DNA of 64,000 nt from Arthrobacter sp. YN (GCF_002224285.1 NZ_CP022436.1:4999553-5063552), one strand, 5' to 3'. Shown: positions 25,694 through 35,721, counted from the first letter of the stretch. The notes: generated by a model from the sequence alone, not told the origin. Numbers and translations are program-made.

Positions 25694-26457
25694 GCAATCA
25701 CAACTTCCACGGAGAGTTTTTTGAGCCGGGCAAGATCTTCTGGGGATGGTTTTTGGTCGGTCACTATCACGTCCACGGCGTCCATGGCTGCGACCAAAGC
25801 TACTGCGCTGGCGTTCCATTTGCTGCCTGCGGAGGCCACAATCACGCGCGCTGCGGATTCAAGGCCGGCGCGTTTCACGGCCGCGTCATCAAGGTCGTGG
25901 GCCAGGAGTCCGTCCTTGAGGTTGAGTGCACACGGGGTCACGACGGCGGTGTCGAACCTGAGCGAGCGGACGTTGGCTTCGGCCATGGGTCCCCGGAAAG
26001 ACTGCTCGCCAGGGATGAGGCTGCCGCCGGGAAGGATGAGCTGCGGCGCCCGGCCGGAATGGGGCCCTGTCATCGCCTCGACGCCGTGGAGGGACATGGG
26101 CATCACCGTCAGTTCCCGCTTGCCCAACCGGCGCGCGATCTCCGTGGCAGTGGATCCACTGTCCAGCCACACATGCTCGCGGTCGTTGATGAGTCCGTCA
26201 ACAGCCTCAGCAATGCGCGTCTTGGCTTGGTGGTCTTCCAATTCACGTTGGCCGTAGCCGGGGTTGTCTCCGCGTGCCAGTAAGCTGCGCGCGCCGCCGT
26301 GGATGCGTTTCAGCACTCCGTTGGCAGCAAGGATCTCCAGGTCGCGGCGAATCGTGGCGCCCGATGCCCCCGTGGCGTCCACGAGTTCATCCACGGTGGC
26401 TTGTTCGCGGGTGCGCAGCAGCTCGCCAATGAGCCGGTGGCGGTCAGCAGTTCCCAT
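25690..26457 (-). CDS. DeoR-family transcriptional regulator
   Basis: A 255-residue DeoR/GlpR protein. The helix-turn-helix reads VDELVDATGASGATIRRDLEILAANGVLKRIHGGA, the family signature. The C-terminal sensor domain has VWLDSGSTATEIARRL, DTAVVTPCALNL and VIVASAGSKWNASA, similar to the phosphosugar-binding fold. It is coupled by ATGA to the MFS gene and has a palindrome upstream (26494-26517), so it probably represses its own two-gene operon until a phosphosugar appears. Confidence 0.93.
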   Translation of the reverse strand: MGTADRHRLIGELLRTREQATVDELVDATGASGATIRRDLEILAANGVLKRIHGGARSLLARGDNPGYGQRELEDHQAKTRIAEAVDGLINDREHVWLDSGSTATEIARRLGKRELTVMPMSLHGVEAMTGPHSGRAPQLILPGGSLIPGEQSFRGPMAEANVRSLRFDTAVVTPCALNLKDGLLAHDLDDAAVKRAGLESAARVIVASAGSKWNASAVALVAAMDAVDVIVTDQKPSPEDLARLKKLSVEVVIA

Positions 26458-26493
26458 ACTTCAACCGTAGCAATGATTGCGCACTTAATCACC

Positions 26494-26517
26494 ATTGATG
26501 ATCATTTGCTCATCGAT
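26494..26517 (-). promoter_or_regulatory. candidate DeoR operator
   Basis: ATTGATGA (26494-26501) and TCATCGAT (26510-26517) form an inverted repeat with one mismatch and an 8-bp spacer, 37 bp upstream of the deoR-type start. DeoR-family operators are often TGAT/ATCA-rich inverted repeats, so autoregulation is plausible. Confidence 0.5.
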
Positions 26518-26542
26518 GCTCTCTCACATCCCATGGCTTAAA

Positions 26543-26578
26543 GCGAAACGCTCCTGCAGCAAGTGCAAGAGCGTTCGC
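26543..26578 (-). terminator. hairpin after the ABC-F gene
   Basis: GCGAAACGCTC (26543-26553) pairs with GAGCGTTCGC (26569-26578), with one bulged A, 28 bp past the stop of the minus-strand ABC-F gene. No good U-tract follows. Confidence 0.45.
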
Positions 26579-26605
26579 GGAAAACCGGCGGAAGGTGAGT
26601 GAGCG

Positions 26606-28288
26606 TTAGCGGGCGCGCTCCACACGCTTCTCATCCCAGACGGGCTCCTCGGATTCGTAGACCTTGCCGTCAGAACCGAAGATCATGAACCGGTCAAAGG
26701 ACTTGGCGAACCAACGGTCGTGCGTGACCGCAAGGACGGTGCCTTCGAAAGAGTCGATGGCACGCTCCAATGCCTCACCGGAGTGCAGGTCCAGGTTGTC
26801 GGTCGGCTCGTCCAGCAACAACAGGGTGGCGCCGGAAAGCTGCAGCAGCAGGATCTGGAAGCGGGCCTGTTGGCCACCGGACAAGGACTCATACTTCTGT
26901 TCGGACTGACCAGCCAAGCCGTACGAATCCAGGGCGCCGGCTGCGGCCTCGCGGGCGAGTCCGGAGCGGTGCTCGTCACCACGGTGCAGGATCTCCAGCA
27001 GTGTCCTGCCCAACAGATCAGGCCGGACATGGGTCTGCGCGAAGAACCCGGGCCGTATGCGGGCGCCCAGCTTCACGGTTCCTTCGTGCGGCACTTCAGC
27101 AATAACGACGTCGGACACCGGCAGGTGTTCACGCTCCGGATCGGTGCCACCGGTGGCAAGGAGCCGCAGGAAGTGACTCTTACCGGAACCGTTGGAGCCG
27201 AGCACGCCCACGCGGTCACCGAACCAGATCTCCGTGGAGAACGGCTTCATGAGTCCGGTCAGTTCGAGTTTCTCAGCCACTACGGCACGCTTGGCCGTTC
27301 GCCCACCCTTGAGGCGCATCTTGACGTTCTGCTCGATCGGCAAGGCCTCGGGTGGCCCGGCTTCCAGGAACTTTGCGAGGCGGGTTTGCGCAGCTTGGTA
27401 CCGGTTGGCCATGTCGGAGCGGAACGCGGCCTTGTTCTTGTACATGTTGACGAGTTCTTTGAGCTTCACGTGCTCCTCGTCCCAGCGCTTGCGGAGTTCC
27501 TCGAACCGGGCGTTACGGTCCGCACGTGCCTCCACGTAGGATCCGAACCCGCCACCATGGATCCACGCCGAGGCGCCGTTGATACCCGGCTCGAGCGTCA
27601 CGATGCGACCCGCCGCATTGTTCAGCAGCTCACGGTCGTGGCTGATGAACAGGACAGTCTTCTTGGACTCGTTGAGCTTGCCCTCCAGCCAGCGCTTGCC
27701 GGGGACATCCAAGTAGTTGTCCGGTTCGTCCAGGAGCAAGAGCTCGTCCGGACCGGCAAACAGGGCTTCCAGCACCAAGCGCTTCTGCTCGCCGCCGGAC
27801 AGCGTCGAGGCACGGCGGAACTGCGCTTTATCGAAGGAGATCCCCAACGCAGCCATGCACACTTCGTCCCAGACGGTCTCGACGTCGTACCCGCCGGCAT
27901 CTCCCCAGTCCACGATTGCCTGGGCGTACTTCATCTGGGTGGGCTCGTCGTCGTGCTCCATCATGGCCAGCTCTGCGTCCTCAACCGCCTTGGCAGCAGC
28001 AGCGAGGCCAGCCTGGGCAGTGGAGACGAGGAGGTCGCGGACGGTTGATTCGTCACGGACCTGGCCCACGAACTGCCGCATGATTCCCATGTTGCCTGAT
28101 CGGCCCACAACACCTTCGTCCGGCGTGAGGTCGCCGGAGATGATCTTGAACAGCGTCGTCTTGCCGGTTCCGTTGGGTCCGATCAGGGCAGTCTTGGTGC
28201 CGTCGGGGACCTTGAAGGTCACCCCGTTGAGCAGCTGGGTGCCGTCGGAGAGGAAGTAGTCGATGCCGGAAACGTCAATATGGGCCAC
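26606..28288 (-). CDS. ABC-F family ATPase
   Basis: A 560-residue soluble protein with two ABC domains and no membrane segment. Walker A sites are GPNGTGKTTL and GSNGSGKSHF; signatures are LSGGEQKRLV and LSGGQQARFQ; Walker B sites are LLLLDEPDNYLD and LLLLDEPTDNLD. The inter-domain linker (about residues 245-325) is charged and helical, as in ABC-F translation factors. These proteins bind the ribosomal E site and can protect against antibiotics or help stalled translation. The GTG start follows GGAGG at ideal spacing. The subfamily is not assigned. Confidence 0.92.
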   Translation of the reverse strand: MAHIDVSGIDYFLSDGTQLLNGVTFKVPDGTKTALIGPNGTGKTTLFKIISGDLTPDEGVVGRSGNMGIMRQFVGQVRDESTVRDLLVSTAQAGLAAAAKAVEDAELAMMEHDDEPTQMKYAQAIVDWGDAGGYDVETVWDEVCMAALGISFDKAQFRRASTLSGGEQKRLVLEALFAGPDELLLLDEPDNYLDVPGKRWLEGKLNESKKTVLFISHDRELLNNAAGRIVTLEPGINGASAWIHGGGFGSYVEARADRNARFEELRKRWDEEHVKLKELVNMYKNKAAFRSDMANRYQAAQTRLAKFLEAGPPEALPIEQNVKMRLKGGRTAKRAVVAEKLELTGLMKPFSTEIWFGDRVGVLGSNGSGKSHFLRLLATGGTDPEREHLPVSDVVIAEVPHEGTVKLGARIRPGFFAQTHVRPDLLGRTLLEILHRGDEHRSGLAREAAAGALDSYGLAGQSEQKYESLSGGQQARFQILLLQLSGATLLLLDEPTDNLDLHSGEALERAIDSFEGTVLAVTHDRWFAKSFDRFMIFGSDGKVYESEEPVWDEKRVERAR

Positions 28289-28376
28289 GTTTCAATCCTC
28301 CCACGGCACGGTATTAACGCTCGACGGCGACAGTCGGCAACGCTCGACGACGGCAATTTGGGGCGGAACCACCCGC

Positions 28377-29633
28377 CTAAGGCTTCCTCCGCGCAAAGGC
28401 CGGCGCATGCTCGGGGCGCGGGCCGAAGGCGATCATTCGAGCGGGCAGCTTGCCGAACCCGGGGAAATTCCGCGCAACAAAGAGCAACGGCTTGGGAGGT
28501 TTCGGCTGCTTACCCGCCATGACCTGAGCAAACACCACACGATGCAGCACCCGCTGAAAGGCCTGGATCATGACCGTGGGAAGCCAACGCCGCTTCTGGA
28601 CCTCGGCGAGGTGGCCGTCGTCGAGCGTTTCCGTCAGCAACGGCGAGGCGAGCACCCGCGCCGCTGCCACAGCGTCCTGCACTGCCAAGTTGATGCCCAC
28701 CCCGCCGGCGGGTGACATCGCATGGGCGGCATCCCCAATCAGCAGCAACCCGGGCTTGTGCCACCGGGACAGCCTGTTGAGTTTCACATCAAGCAGGTGG
28801 AGGTCGTCCATGGAGGCAATGGTGTCCACACGGTCCGCAAGGTCCGGTCGCAAACTGGCTACCTTGGCGCGGAAAGCCTCCACACCTTCAGCCCTCAACT
28901 GAGGATCCGAACCCTTGGCCGCCAAGTACGCGATCTGGTGATAATCCTTCCGGGTCAGGCTCAGCAGGACGTCTGACTTGCCAAAGCGCGGCGCTATGGA
29001 AGCCACCGGCTGGTCCTCGCTTGCGGTACGCGGGAGACGGAACCACCAGGTATCAAAAGGTACGGGAAATTCGCGCGGCACCAGTCCGGCCTTCGTCCGG
29101 AGAATCGAGCCGCGGCCATCACAGGCCACCGTCAAAGGAGCCCGTAGTTCGCCCCTCCCCACAACAGAACCAGTCCGCGGATCACGGGTTCCGTACGTCA
29201 CTCCAACCACAGCGCCCGAAGCGTCAGTCAGCAGGTCCGTCGCCTCCGTATTCATCAGCAACGTGAAGGTAGGTTCCTGCCGGGCCGCTTCCACCAGGAA
29301 GTTCAGCAAATCCCATTGCGGGACCATGGCCACGTAGTTGTAAGGGGCCTTGAGTCGTCCAAAATCTGCGAGGACCACGGAGTCACCCGATCCTGCGGGC
29401 AGCCGGAAATTGCCCAGTTTGCTCTGGGGAAGGGCACGAAAACCTTCGCCGAGCCCCAGCTCGTCCAAGAGCCGGATCGTCGAGGCGTGCACAGTATCGC
29501 CCCTGAAATCACGCAGGAAATCGGCGTGTTTCTCCAGCACAGTAACCTTCACGCCGGCGCGGGCAAGCAGCAGTCCCAGGACGATTCCGGCCGGCCCTCC
29601 GCCCGCCACCACACACTGGGTATCTGCTGCCAT
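28377..29633 (-). CDS. FAD-dependent monooxygenase (PHBH/UbiH-like)
   Basis: The 418-residue flavoprotein has the N-terminal Rossmann motif VVAGGGPAGIVLGLLLARAG with VLEKHADFLRDFRGDTVH, a central TVACDGRGSILR and the second FAD motif LLLIGDAAHAMSPAGGVGINLAVQDAV. Together these are the GxGxxG, DG and GD motifs of class A flavin monooxygenases. It should hydroxylate or oxidise an aromatic or polyketide-like substrate with NAD(P)H and O2. A GGAGG ribosome site is 6 nt before the ATG. It follows the penicillin-binding protein by 14 bp; the substrate is unknown. Confidence 0.9.
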   Translation of the reverse strand: MAADTQCVVAGGGPAGIVLGLLLARAGVKVTVLEKHADFLRDFRGDTVHASTIRLLDELGLGEGFRALPQSKLGNFRLPAGSGDSVVLADFGRLKAPYNYVAMVPQWDLLNFLVEAARQEPTFTLLMNTEATDLLTDASGAVVGVTYGTRDPRTGSVVGRGELRAPLTVACDGRGSILRTKAGLVPREFPVPFDTWWFRLPRTASEDQPVASIAPRFGKSDVLLSLTRKDYHQIAYLAAKGSDPQLRAEGVEAFRAKVASLRPDLADRVDTIASMDDLHLLDVKLNRLSRWHKPGLLLIGDAAHAMSPAGGVGINLAVQDAVAAARVLASPLLTETLDDGHLAEVQKRRWLPTVMIQAFQRVLHRVVFAQVMAGKQPKPPKPLLFVARNFPGFGKLPARMIAFGPRPEHAPAFARRKP

Positions 29634-29647
29634 GATCAGCCTCCGGT

Positions 29648-31627
29648 TCAGCCCGCCGCGGTCAGGAACGACTTCAACAACGGCCCGCTGGTGGTGGCAC
29701 CCAGCCCGCCCTCTTCAACAAAAACTGCGACTGCCAGGTCCCCGTGGGTCGCCACGATCCAGGCGTGGGTCTTGGGTGGGTTGTCGTTGCCGAATTCCGC
29801 GGTTCCGGTCTTGGCTCCCACGGGCACGCCCGGTACCTCTGCCAGGAACCCTGCGTGCCCGGACGTGACCACGGCGCGCATCATGTCGGCCAGGGACGCG
29901 GCCTCTTCCTTGGTAATCGGCTGGGTGGACGCCGGTGCAACGCTTGCCGTAGCGGAAGCGGACGACGGCGTGGCGGAGCCGCTTTCGGTTGGGGCAGCAG
30001 TAGCGCCGGGGTCCTGCGCGGCGTCGGCGTTTAGCACGAGCTGCGGTGAAACCGGGGCCCCGTTGGCGACGGAAGCGGCCATAACGGCGGCGGAGAGTGG
30101 CGAGAAGAGGACCTTGCCCTGGCCGATCATGGAGGCAGCGTGCTCGGTTCCTTCGGCGGCCCCGGGGACCGAGCCAAGGAAAGCATCCGCGCCCAGCTTG
30201 GGGGCTTCAACGGCCACACCCAAAGCCTGGGCAGCCGATTCAAGTTGATCCTGACTGACGGTTTCACGGGCGTTGATGAACGCGGTGTTGCACGAGTGCG
30301 CAAACGCGTCCCTCAAGGCGACGGAGCCCAGTGATGTTTCGGGGTAGCCTTCGGCGTTCTTGAAGGTGCGGCCGTCGACAGTCAGCGTTGAGGGGCACTC
30401 CACCTTGGAATCCGGGGTGGCACCATTGCGGAACATCGCCAGCGAATCAACCATCTTGAAAGTGGATCCGGGTGCGTACTGTCCCAGGAGCGCAGTGTTG
30501 TAGCCGTTGCTGCCCGGACCGGAGGCGGCGGCAAGAACGGCGCCTGTTGAGGGCCTGATGGCCACAATGGCGGAAGCCGGTTCGATTCCTGCCAACGTTG
30601 CTTCAGCCAACTGCTGAAGCTTCAAGTCCAGAGTGGTCTTGAGCGTGGTGCCCGGCGCAGGAAGGGACGAGAAGAACACCTTGGTGCCGGGGGTTTCGCC
30701 GTCGGTCTTTTCAGCCGGGGTGGCCACCACTTCCACGCCATCCTTGCCGCGCAACAGCGAGTCGTACTTTTGCTGCAGGCCGCCGGTCCCCGTGGTGTCA
30801 CCGGCGCGCAGGGCGCCATTGGATTTCTCGATCTGCTCTGCGTTGGCTTGGCCTACGCTGCCCAAGAGTGCGCGGGCAAAGGTGCGTGTGGGTGCCAGCG
30901 CCATGGAGTCCAGGATGCTGACGCCGCCTGCGATCGCCTTGATCTTGGCCTCAGTGATCTCAGCTGTATAAGCGCGGAGGACGAGGCCCTCCACAAAGGC
31001 CTGTGGGCCGGAGGCAGCAACCTGCTTGGCATACTCTTCGGCATCCAGGCCGAGCAGAGCTGCCATGGCACGGGCAGAGGCGTCCGCTTGTTCAGCGGGA
31101 ACCTTGGTCTTGTCGATGCCAACCCGGAAAACCGGGCGGTCCTCAACAATCGGAGCGTCCCCAGCGCCAAGGATCTGGCCGCGCTGGGCGGCAACGGTCT
31201 TGACCGACAACGTCTCGCCGTCGGAGAGTTGCGGCGCCAGCAGGGCCGGGCTCCACTGAACCGCCCATTTGTCGCCGGACTTCTTCAGCGTGGCGTCGGA
31301 GGTGTACTCCCATTTTGCCGAGCCAATGTTCCAACTGTACTTAAGGGGGAAAGTTGCGGTGTCGCCGTCGAGCTTGACGTCGCCGGAAGCAACCGATGGC
31401 TTCGCGCCCAAGCCCTCAAAGACGGCGTTGAGTTCATCGTTGGCCGCGGCTGCGTCCTTGCCCTCTACGGCGAGCGATCCGACGTCGAGCGCTGCCAAGG
31501 AGGACGCGAGCTGCTTGGCGGCTCCCTCCGCACCGGCGCGGCCGTCGTCGCAGGCCGTCAATGAACCAGCCATCACGAGCGCTACGAGACCAAGGACAAA
31601 ACCCTGCTGCATTTTCAGTTTCCCCAT
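29648..31627 (-). CDS. class B penicillin-binding protein, lipoprotein type
   Basis: About 659 residues. An N-terminal signal ends in the lipobox GSLTAC, followed by an NTF2-like MecA-N-type region (about residues 30-140), a dimerisation domain with RGQILGAGDAPI, and a transpeptidase domain. Transpeptidase motifs are SxxK as PGSTFKMV (near residue 390), SCN, and KTG as GAKTGTAEFG. It cross-links peptidoglycan outside the cell. Anchoring by lipid instead of a transmembrane helix is notable. The domain plan resembles PBP2a/PBP3-like transpeptidases of low beta-lactam affinity (inference). ATGs at 31636, 31627 and 31612 are all possible starts. Confidence 0.9.
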   Translation of the reverse strand: MGKLKMQQGFVLGLVALVMAGSLTACDDGRAGAEGAAKQLASSLAALDVGSLAVEGKDAAAANDELNAVFEGLGAKPSVASGDVKLDGDTATFPLKYSWNIGSAKWEYTSDATLKKSGDKWAVQWSPALLAPQLSDGETLSVKTVAAQRGQILGAGDAPIVEDRPVFRVGIDKTKVPAEQADASARAMAALLGLDAEEYAKQVAASGPQAFVEGLVLRAYTAEITEAKIKAIAGGVSILDSMALAPTRTFARALLGSVGQANAEQIEKSNGALRAGDTTGTGGLQQKYDSLLRGKDGVEVVATPAEKTDGETPGTKVFFSSLPAPGTTLKTTLDLKLQQLAEATLAGIEPASAIVAIRPSTGAVLAAASGPGSNGYNTALLGQYAPGSTFKMVDSLAMFRNGATPDSKVECPSTLTVDGRTFKNAEGYPETSLGSVALRDAFAHSCNTAFINARETVSQDQLESAAQALGVAVEAPKLGADAFLGSVPGAAEGTEHAASMIGQGKVLFSPLSAAVMAASVANGAPVSPQLVLNADAAQDPGATAAPTESGSATPSSASATASVAPASTQPITKEEAASLADMMRAVVTSGHAGFLAEVPGVPVGAKTGTAEFGNDNPPKTHAWIVATHGDLAVAVFVEEGGLGATTSGPLLKSFLTAAG

Positions 31628-31742
31628 TTGGCACATTATGCCCCGTTCCCCTGACAGTTTCTTGTTGTGCCCGGGAAGCGGACAGCCGCCGCCTGCCAGC
31701 CCCGGGAAAGGGCGGCAAGCGACGGCTGCCTGGAACCTCAAA

Positions 31743-34700
31743 CTACGGAGCGCAGGTGAACTTGGCATCACCCCAGACACCGTGCGCGCCGTTGATGGAG
31801 CCGGACGGGTCCACCACCAGTTCCACGTACGCCACGCCTGTCAGGTCAACAGACACCGATTCCGGAGCGAATCCGGGGGTGTAGGTGCGCGACTGGTACT
31901 TGTTCACGCCGTCGGCATTGACCTTGAAGATGATGTTGCCACCGAAGCCGCTCTCGAGACCCACCTGCGAGGTAAACGAGGTGCACTTGCCGCCCAGGTA
32001 ATACGTGATCTTCGAAGCAGCGTGGACCCCAAGACCCTTGGTGAATACGGGCTGCTGTCCTGTTGCGGGGTCCGTGTAATTGATGGCCAGCGGCTTATCC
32101 GGGGACGATGCCGAGTCCTTGTTGGCCACGTTCTTGCCGATCACGCCGTAACCGTTCAAGGCCTGGACCCATGGGGTCTCAGAGGCGTAAACGGAGCCCA
32201 CCGGAACATCCGGCAAGGGCTGTGAGGTCACCTTCCAGTCGAAGAACTTCACCCGGGTGTCTGTCGGCAACGTGACGGACGCCAACTCCTTGGTGGGGTT
32301 CAACCGGACGGTGTTGGAGAACGCCTGATACTTGTACTGCGTGTACTCCGGTGACGGACCGTTGGCGTTGTTGCGACCCTGTTCGGACACCGCCAGAACA
32401 GCGCCGTTGAGGACGGACGGCTGCAGCCAGTTGGGGAAGAAGATGGACTGTTTTTCTATGCTCCCATCGGCATATGTCAGGGTCAGGGTGGGGCTGGTGC
32501 CGTTGCCCACCGCGGCAGACCCGAGGACTGCCAAGTGCGTTCCCTTGCCCGTAACAGCGATCGTCTGGGCAGAGAGAGCCACGGAGTTGGGTACGTCCGG
32601 TCCAACGGCAGGCCAGGTGTAGTCCACCTGTGTCGGCTTTCCGGCATCCACCGTTACTGTGCTCCCGGGACGGACGCCGCCCGCAGGAACCGTAGCGGCA
32701 GCCAGCTGCTCGGCAGCGAAGGTGGCTCCTCCGCCGTCGAAGTTTCCGAGGGCCTTGCCCGCAACGGTGGTCACCGAAACGGTGTTGTACGCGGCAGCCA
32801 AGGAACCGTAGGCGACATAGATCTGGTTGCCGCCCGTCACCGTTTGCGTGCTGGAGTCAGAAGCAGCGTACGACGCCGACACCCGCACGGTCTGTTGGCC
32901 CGCCTTGGCGCTGGAGCCGGGTTTGATGACGAAGGTTGCCGTGGTTGTGGAACCGCCGTCGACCTTGGCGGCAGCGGCACCTGTGGAAGAGACCACGGTC
33001 CAGCCTTCCGGGAGCACCGGTGTCAGGACCACGTTGGTCTTGGCCTTGGTTCCGGTGTTCACGAACGCCGCTGTGACAGTGGTTTCCTGATCCTGGAAGA
33101 CCTGCTGGCCGGTGGTCACGCGGACCTCGGCTGCAGCGGCTTCCTGGCTCTTGCCGCCAAGCGGGCCGGCCTGTTGGAGCTGGACCGTAGCCGTCTGGTT
33201 GGAGGAGATGGAGCCTGTCTTCACCCAGATGGTGCCGTTGTTGGCTTCATTGAAGTACCAGCCCGTGGTTGCTGCAGCATAGGCGGCCTGGGTGGAGTGT
33301 TGGGCGAGCTTGGTGCCGCCGATCTTCACATCCTTGGGTGCTGCGCCCGCGTGAACCTTGAGCTCGTAGGGGCGGGCCGCTGCCTTGCCGGTGTAGTCGC
33401 CCTTCCGCTCTCCGATGGAGACCTTCACGCTGCTGTTGCCCGTACCGGGAGCATCCACAGTGAAGACCTGGCTGGAGGATTTCCCGTCCTTGAATTCGCG
33501 GGTGACCTTGTCGTCCTCGTACAGGGTGAATGTGTCCTGGCCCTTGGCGTAGACATCCAAAGTGATCATGGAATCTTCGGGAACCAAGGAAGCATTGCGG
33601 GCCACGATGCCTTGTGGGATCACCGCTCCTGCACGAACGAAGACCGGGAGCTTATCCAGCGGCGCGTTGTAGCCGTTGAGGATCTGGCCGCCCTGGTAGA
33701 GCTTGCCCGTCCAGTAATCCACCCACTGCTGGCCTTCGGGAAGGAAGATGCCGTTGCGGACATCGGTCTGGGTAAAGACCGGAGCCACCAGGAAATCGGA
33801 ACCGAGCATGAACTGGTTGTTGGCCTCGGCCCCATAGGACCACTGCTGGTCAGGGAACTCGAGGGCCATGGAGCGCATCATCGAAACGCCGGTGGTGGAG
33901 GACTCCTGAGCCAGCGTGTAGATGAAGGGCATCAATTGCTGGCGGAGCTGCAGGTACTGGCGGTTGATGGCCGTGGCCTCGTCGCCGTAGAGCCACGGAC
34001 GCTTATCTGTCGCGGCCCAGCCGGACATGGAGTAGAGCGCCGGGGCAAAAGCCTTCCACTGAAGGTCACGCACATAGGACTCGGCGGATCCGCCAAAGAT
34101 GCCGTCAACGTCGCCCGTGGTGAACGCCAGACCCGAGTTTCCGGCACCGGTGAGGGCAGAGACCTGCCAGCGGACGGCGTCGAGGTTTCCTGAATGGTCA
34201 CCCGTCCACTGCATGCCGCAACGCTGGGAGCCGGCCCAGCCCTCAACCATCAGCGAGGTGCCGCGGGCGTTGGAGTATTGCTCGATCCCGCTGTGCGCAG
34301 CTTCGCACCCGGTGAGCGCTTGGCGGTAGCCCTGGCCCACCCAGGCGACGTCGAGCTTGCGGAGCCGAACCCCGGCTTCGCCCACTTCGTATTCCTGGTT
34401 GGTCAGGGAGCGCTGGGTCCACAGGCCAACTTTGAGGTCGGTTTCTTCCTCGATGTTGCTGACGGTTTCCGGGAGTTGCTGGTACTCGCAGCCGTAGCCG
34501 TCGTTGACCAGCATCCAGCCGGCGGGCATGTCGTTCTCAACGAACTTCCTCGCGGTCTTGATGGCGTCCGGAGTGCGCTGCTTGGCGCCGTCGGGATCGC
34601 CGTAGCCGGAGGAGGAATAGCCCGGATTGGAGCGGTTGTAGCAGTCAGCATCGCCGTATTCCAGGGCGTAGACCGGTGGCATCATCGGCTTGCCGGTCAG

Positions 34701-35594
34701 CGTGGTGTACGCACCCAACGACTGCTTGTAGTCACCCACGAAGTAGTAGGCGTCAAAGCGCTTTTCCTCATGCGTGGTGGTGGGCTGGCCGCCGAAGTTG
34801 TAGGAGCCGCGGGCAAACGTGTCGCGCAGGACGCCATAGCCGTTGGAGGACATGTAGTACGGCACGGCGTTGGGGTAGCCGTCGTCGTCCCAGTCAAAGT
34901 TCTTGGCGATGTTGATCAGGGCGCCGGTGTGCACGGAGCGCCCGTTCTGCATGCCGCCGCCGATGAACTGCTCCCCATCCTGCTGCGCGAGGTGCTGGGT
35001 GGCGGAGTTGGCACCGAAGGTGATGGGCGATGACTCTTCCAGGACCAGCGAACCGTCAGCCCGGATGACGCGGAGCTGGGTAGTGGCTTTATTGATCCCG
35101 ACGCTGATTTTCGCGGTCTTCAGGATCAACCAGTCGCCGTCGGTAATAGTGGGCGTGACGCCCGGGAACTTGTCCTTGCCCACCACGATGTTGGCGGTCC
35201 GGGCCGGATCGCCTTGATCCGTGTTGGCGGGGTCCGTGAACGTTCCGCTGGGGTCAGCTTCCAAGCGGAAGTTGCCGTCGTCCAGGAACGTGACGCGGAT
35301 GGCGCCCTTTTCGGTGGAAAGGTCTACGACGTTGCCGGCCTGGGTGAAGCCCGTCACCGCGCCGAGAGGTACTCCGGCGGCGTCGACAGGTACTTCGGGG
35401 GTGACGGTTTTGATGGCGGCGGGATCGCCGGGAGCCGCATTCGCAGCAGCGGCGAACGACAGAGCGGGAATGGCTCCCGCGAGGAGTAATGAGGCGAGGC
35501 CGAGTGAAGCGGCCTTCCTGGCTAACGAACCTTTGGTGGTGCGTCCGGAGCTGTTGGGGACAGCTCCGGACGGACCCAAGGAGGGTGCGGACAT
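31743..35594 (-). CDS. secreted GH31-type glycoside hydrolase with NEW3 and NPCBM modules
   Basis: A 1283-residue exported enzyme. Residues about 1-53 form a long signal peptide with cleavage near ANAAPGD. A GH31 catalytic region spans about 200-700, with PVYALEYGDADCYNRSN, LRKLDVAWVGQGYRQ, MQWTGDHSGNLDAV and GDVDGIFGG. Next come a beta-sandwich region, an NEW3-like domain (near 850-930, with LPEGWTVVSSTG) and a C-terminal NPCBM module (about 1130-1283). GH31 enzymes cleave alpha-glycosides (glucose, xylose, GalNAc and others). The NPCBM module points to glycan-bound substrates. It stands alone, flanked by a penicillin-binding protein and a two-component system. Confidence 0.88.
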   Translation of the reverse strand: MSAPSLGPSGAVPNSSGRTTKGSLARKAASLGLASLLLAGAIPALSFAAAANAAPGDPAAIKTVTPEVPVDAAGVPLGAVTGFTQAGNVVDLSTEKGAIRVTFLDDGNFRLEADPSGTFTDPANTDQGDPARTANIVVGKDKFPGVTPTITDGDWLILKTAKISVGINKATTQLRVIRADGSLVLEESSPITFGANSATQHLAQQDGEQFIGGGMQNGRSVHTGALINIAKNFDWDDDGYPNAVPYYMSSNGYGVLRDTFARGSYNFGGQPTTTHEEKRFDAYYFVGDYKQSLGAYTTLTGKPMMPPVYALEYGDADCYNRSNPGYSSSGYGDPDGAKQRTPDAIKTARKFVENDMPAGWMLVNDGYGCEYQQLPETVSNIEEETDLKVGLWTQRSLTNQEYEVGEAGVRLRKLDVAWVGQGYRQALTGCEAAHSGIEQYSNARGTSLMVEGWAGSQRCGMQWTGDHSGNLDAVRWQVSALTGAGNSGLAFTTGDVDGIFGGSAESYVRDLQWKAFAPALYSMSGWAATDKRPWLYGDEATAINRQYLQLRQQLMPFIYTLAQESSTTGVSMMRSMALEFPDQQWSYGAEANNQFMLGSDFLVAPVFTQTDVRNGIFLPEGQQWVDYWTGKLYQGGQILNGYNAPLDKLPVFVRAGAVIPQGIVARNASLVPEDSMITLDVYAKGQDTFTLYEDDKVTREFKDGKSSSQVFTVDAPGTGNSSVKVSIGERKGDYTGKAAARPYELKVHAGAAPKDVKIGGTKLAQHSTQAAYAAATTGWYFNEANNGTIWVKTGSISSNQTATVQLQQAGPLGGKSQEAAAAEVRVTTGQQVFQDQETTVTAAFVNTGTKAKTNVVLTPVLPEGWTVVSSTGAAAAKVDGGSTTTATFVIKPGSSAKAGQQTVRVSASYAASDSSTQTVTGGNQIYVAYGSLAAAYNTVSVTTVAGKALGNFDGGGATFAAEQLAAATVPAGGVRPGSTVTVDAGKPTQVDYTWPAVGPDVPNSVALSAQTIAVTGKGTHLAVLGSAAVGNGTSPTLTLTYADGSIEKQSIFFPNWLQPSVLNGAVLAVSEQGRNNANGPSPEYTQYKYQAFSNTVRLNPTKELASVTLPTDTRVKFFDWKVTSQPLPDVPVGSVYASETPWVQALNGYGVIGKNVANKDSASSPDKPLAINYTDPATGQQPVFTKGLGVHAASKITYYLGGKCTSFTSQVGLESGFGGNIIFKVNADGVNKYQSRTYTPGFAPESVSVDLTGVAYVELVVDPSGSINGAHGVWGDAKFTCAP

Positions 35595-35721
35595 GTGGGG
35601 CCAACTTTCGACGAGTGACTTTTTGTGATCTAACTCATAGCGAAACGTGCACTAATCGTCACCGCAAAAAGCCCAAAGGTCAACCGTTTCACCAAAATTG
35701 ACGAGGCCAACCGGCCAGGCG

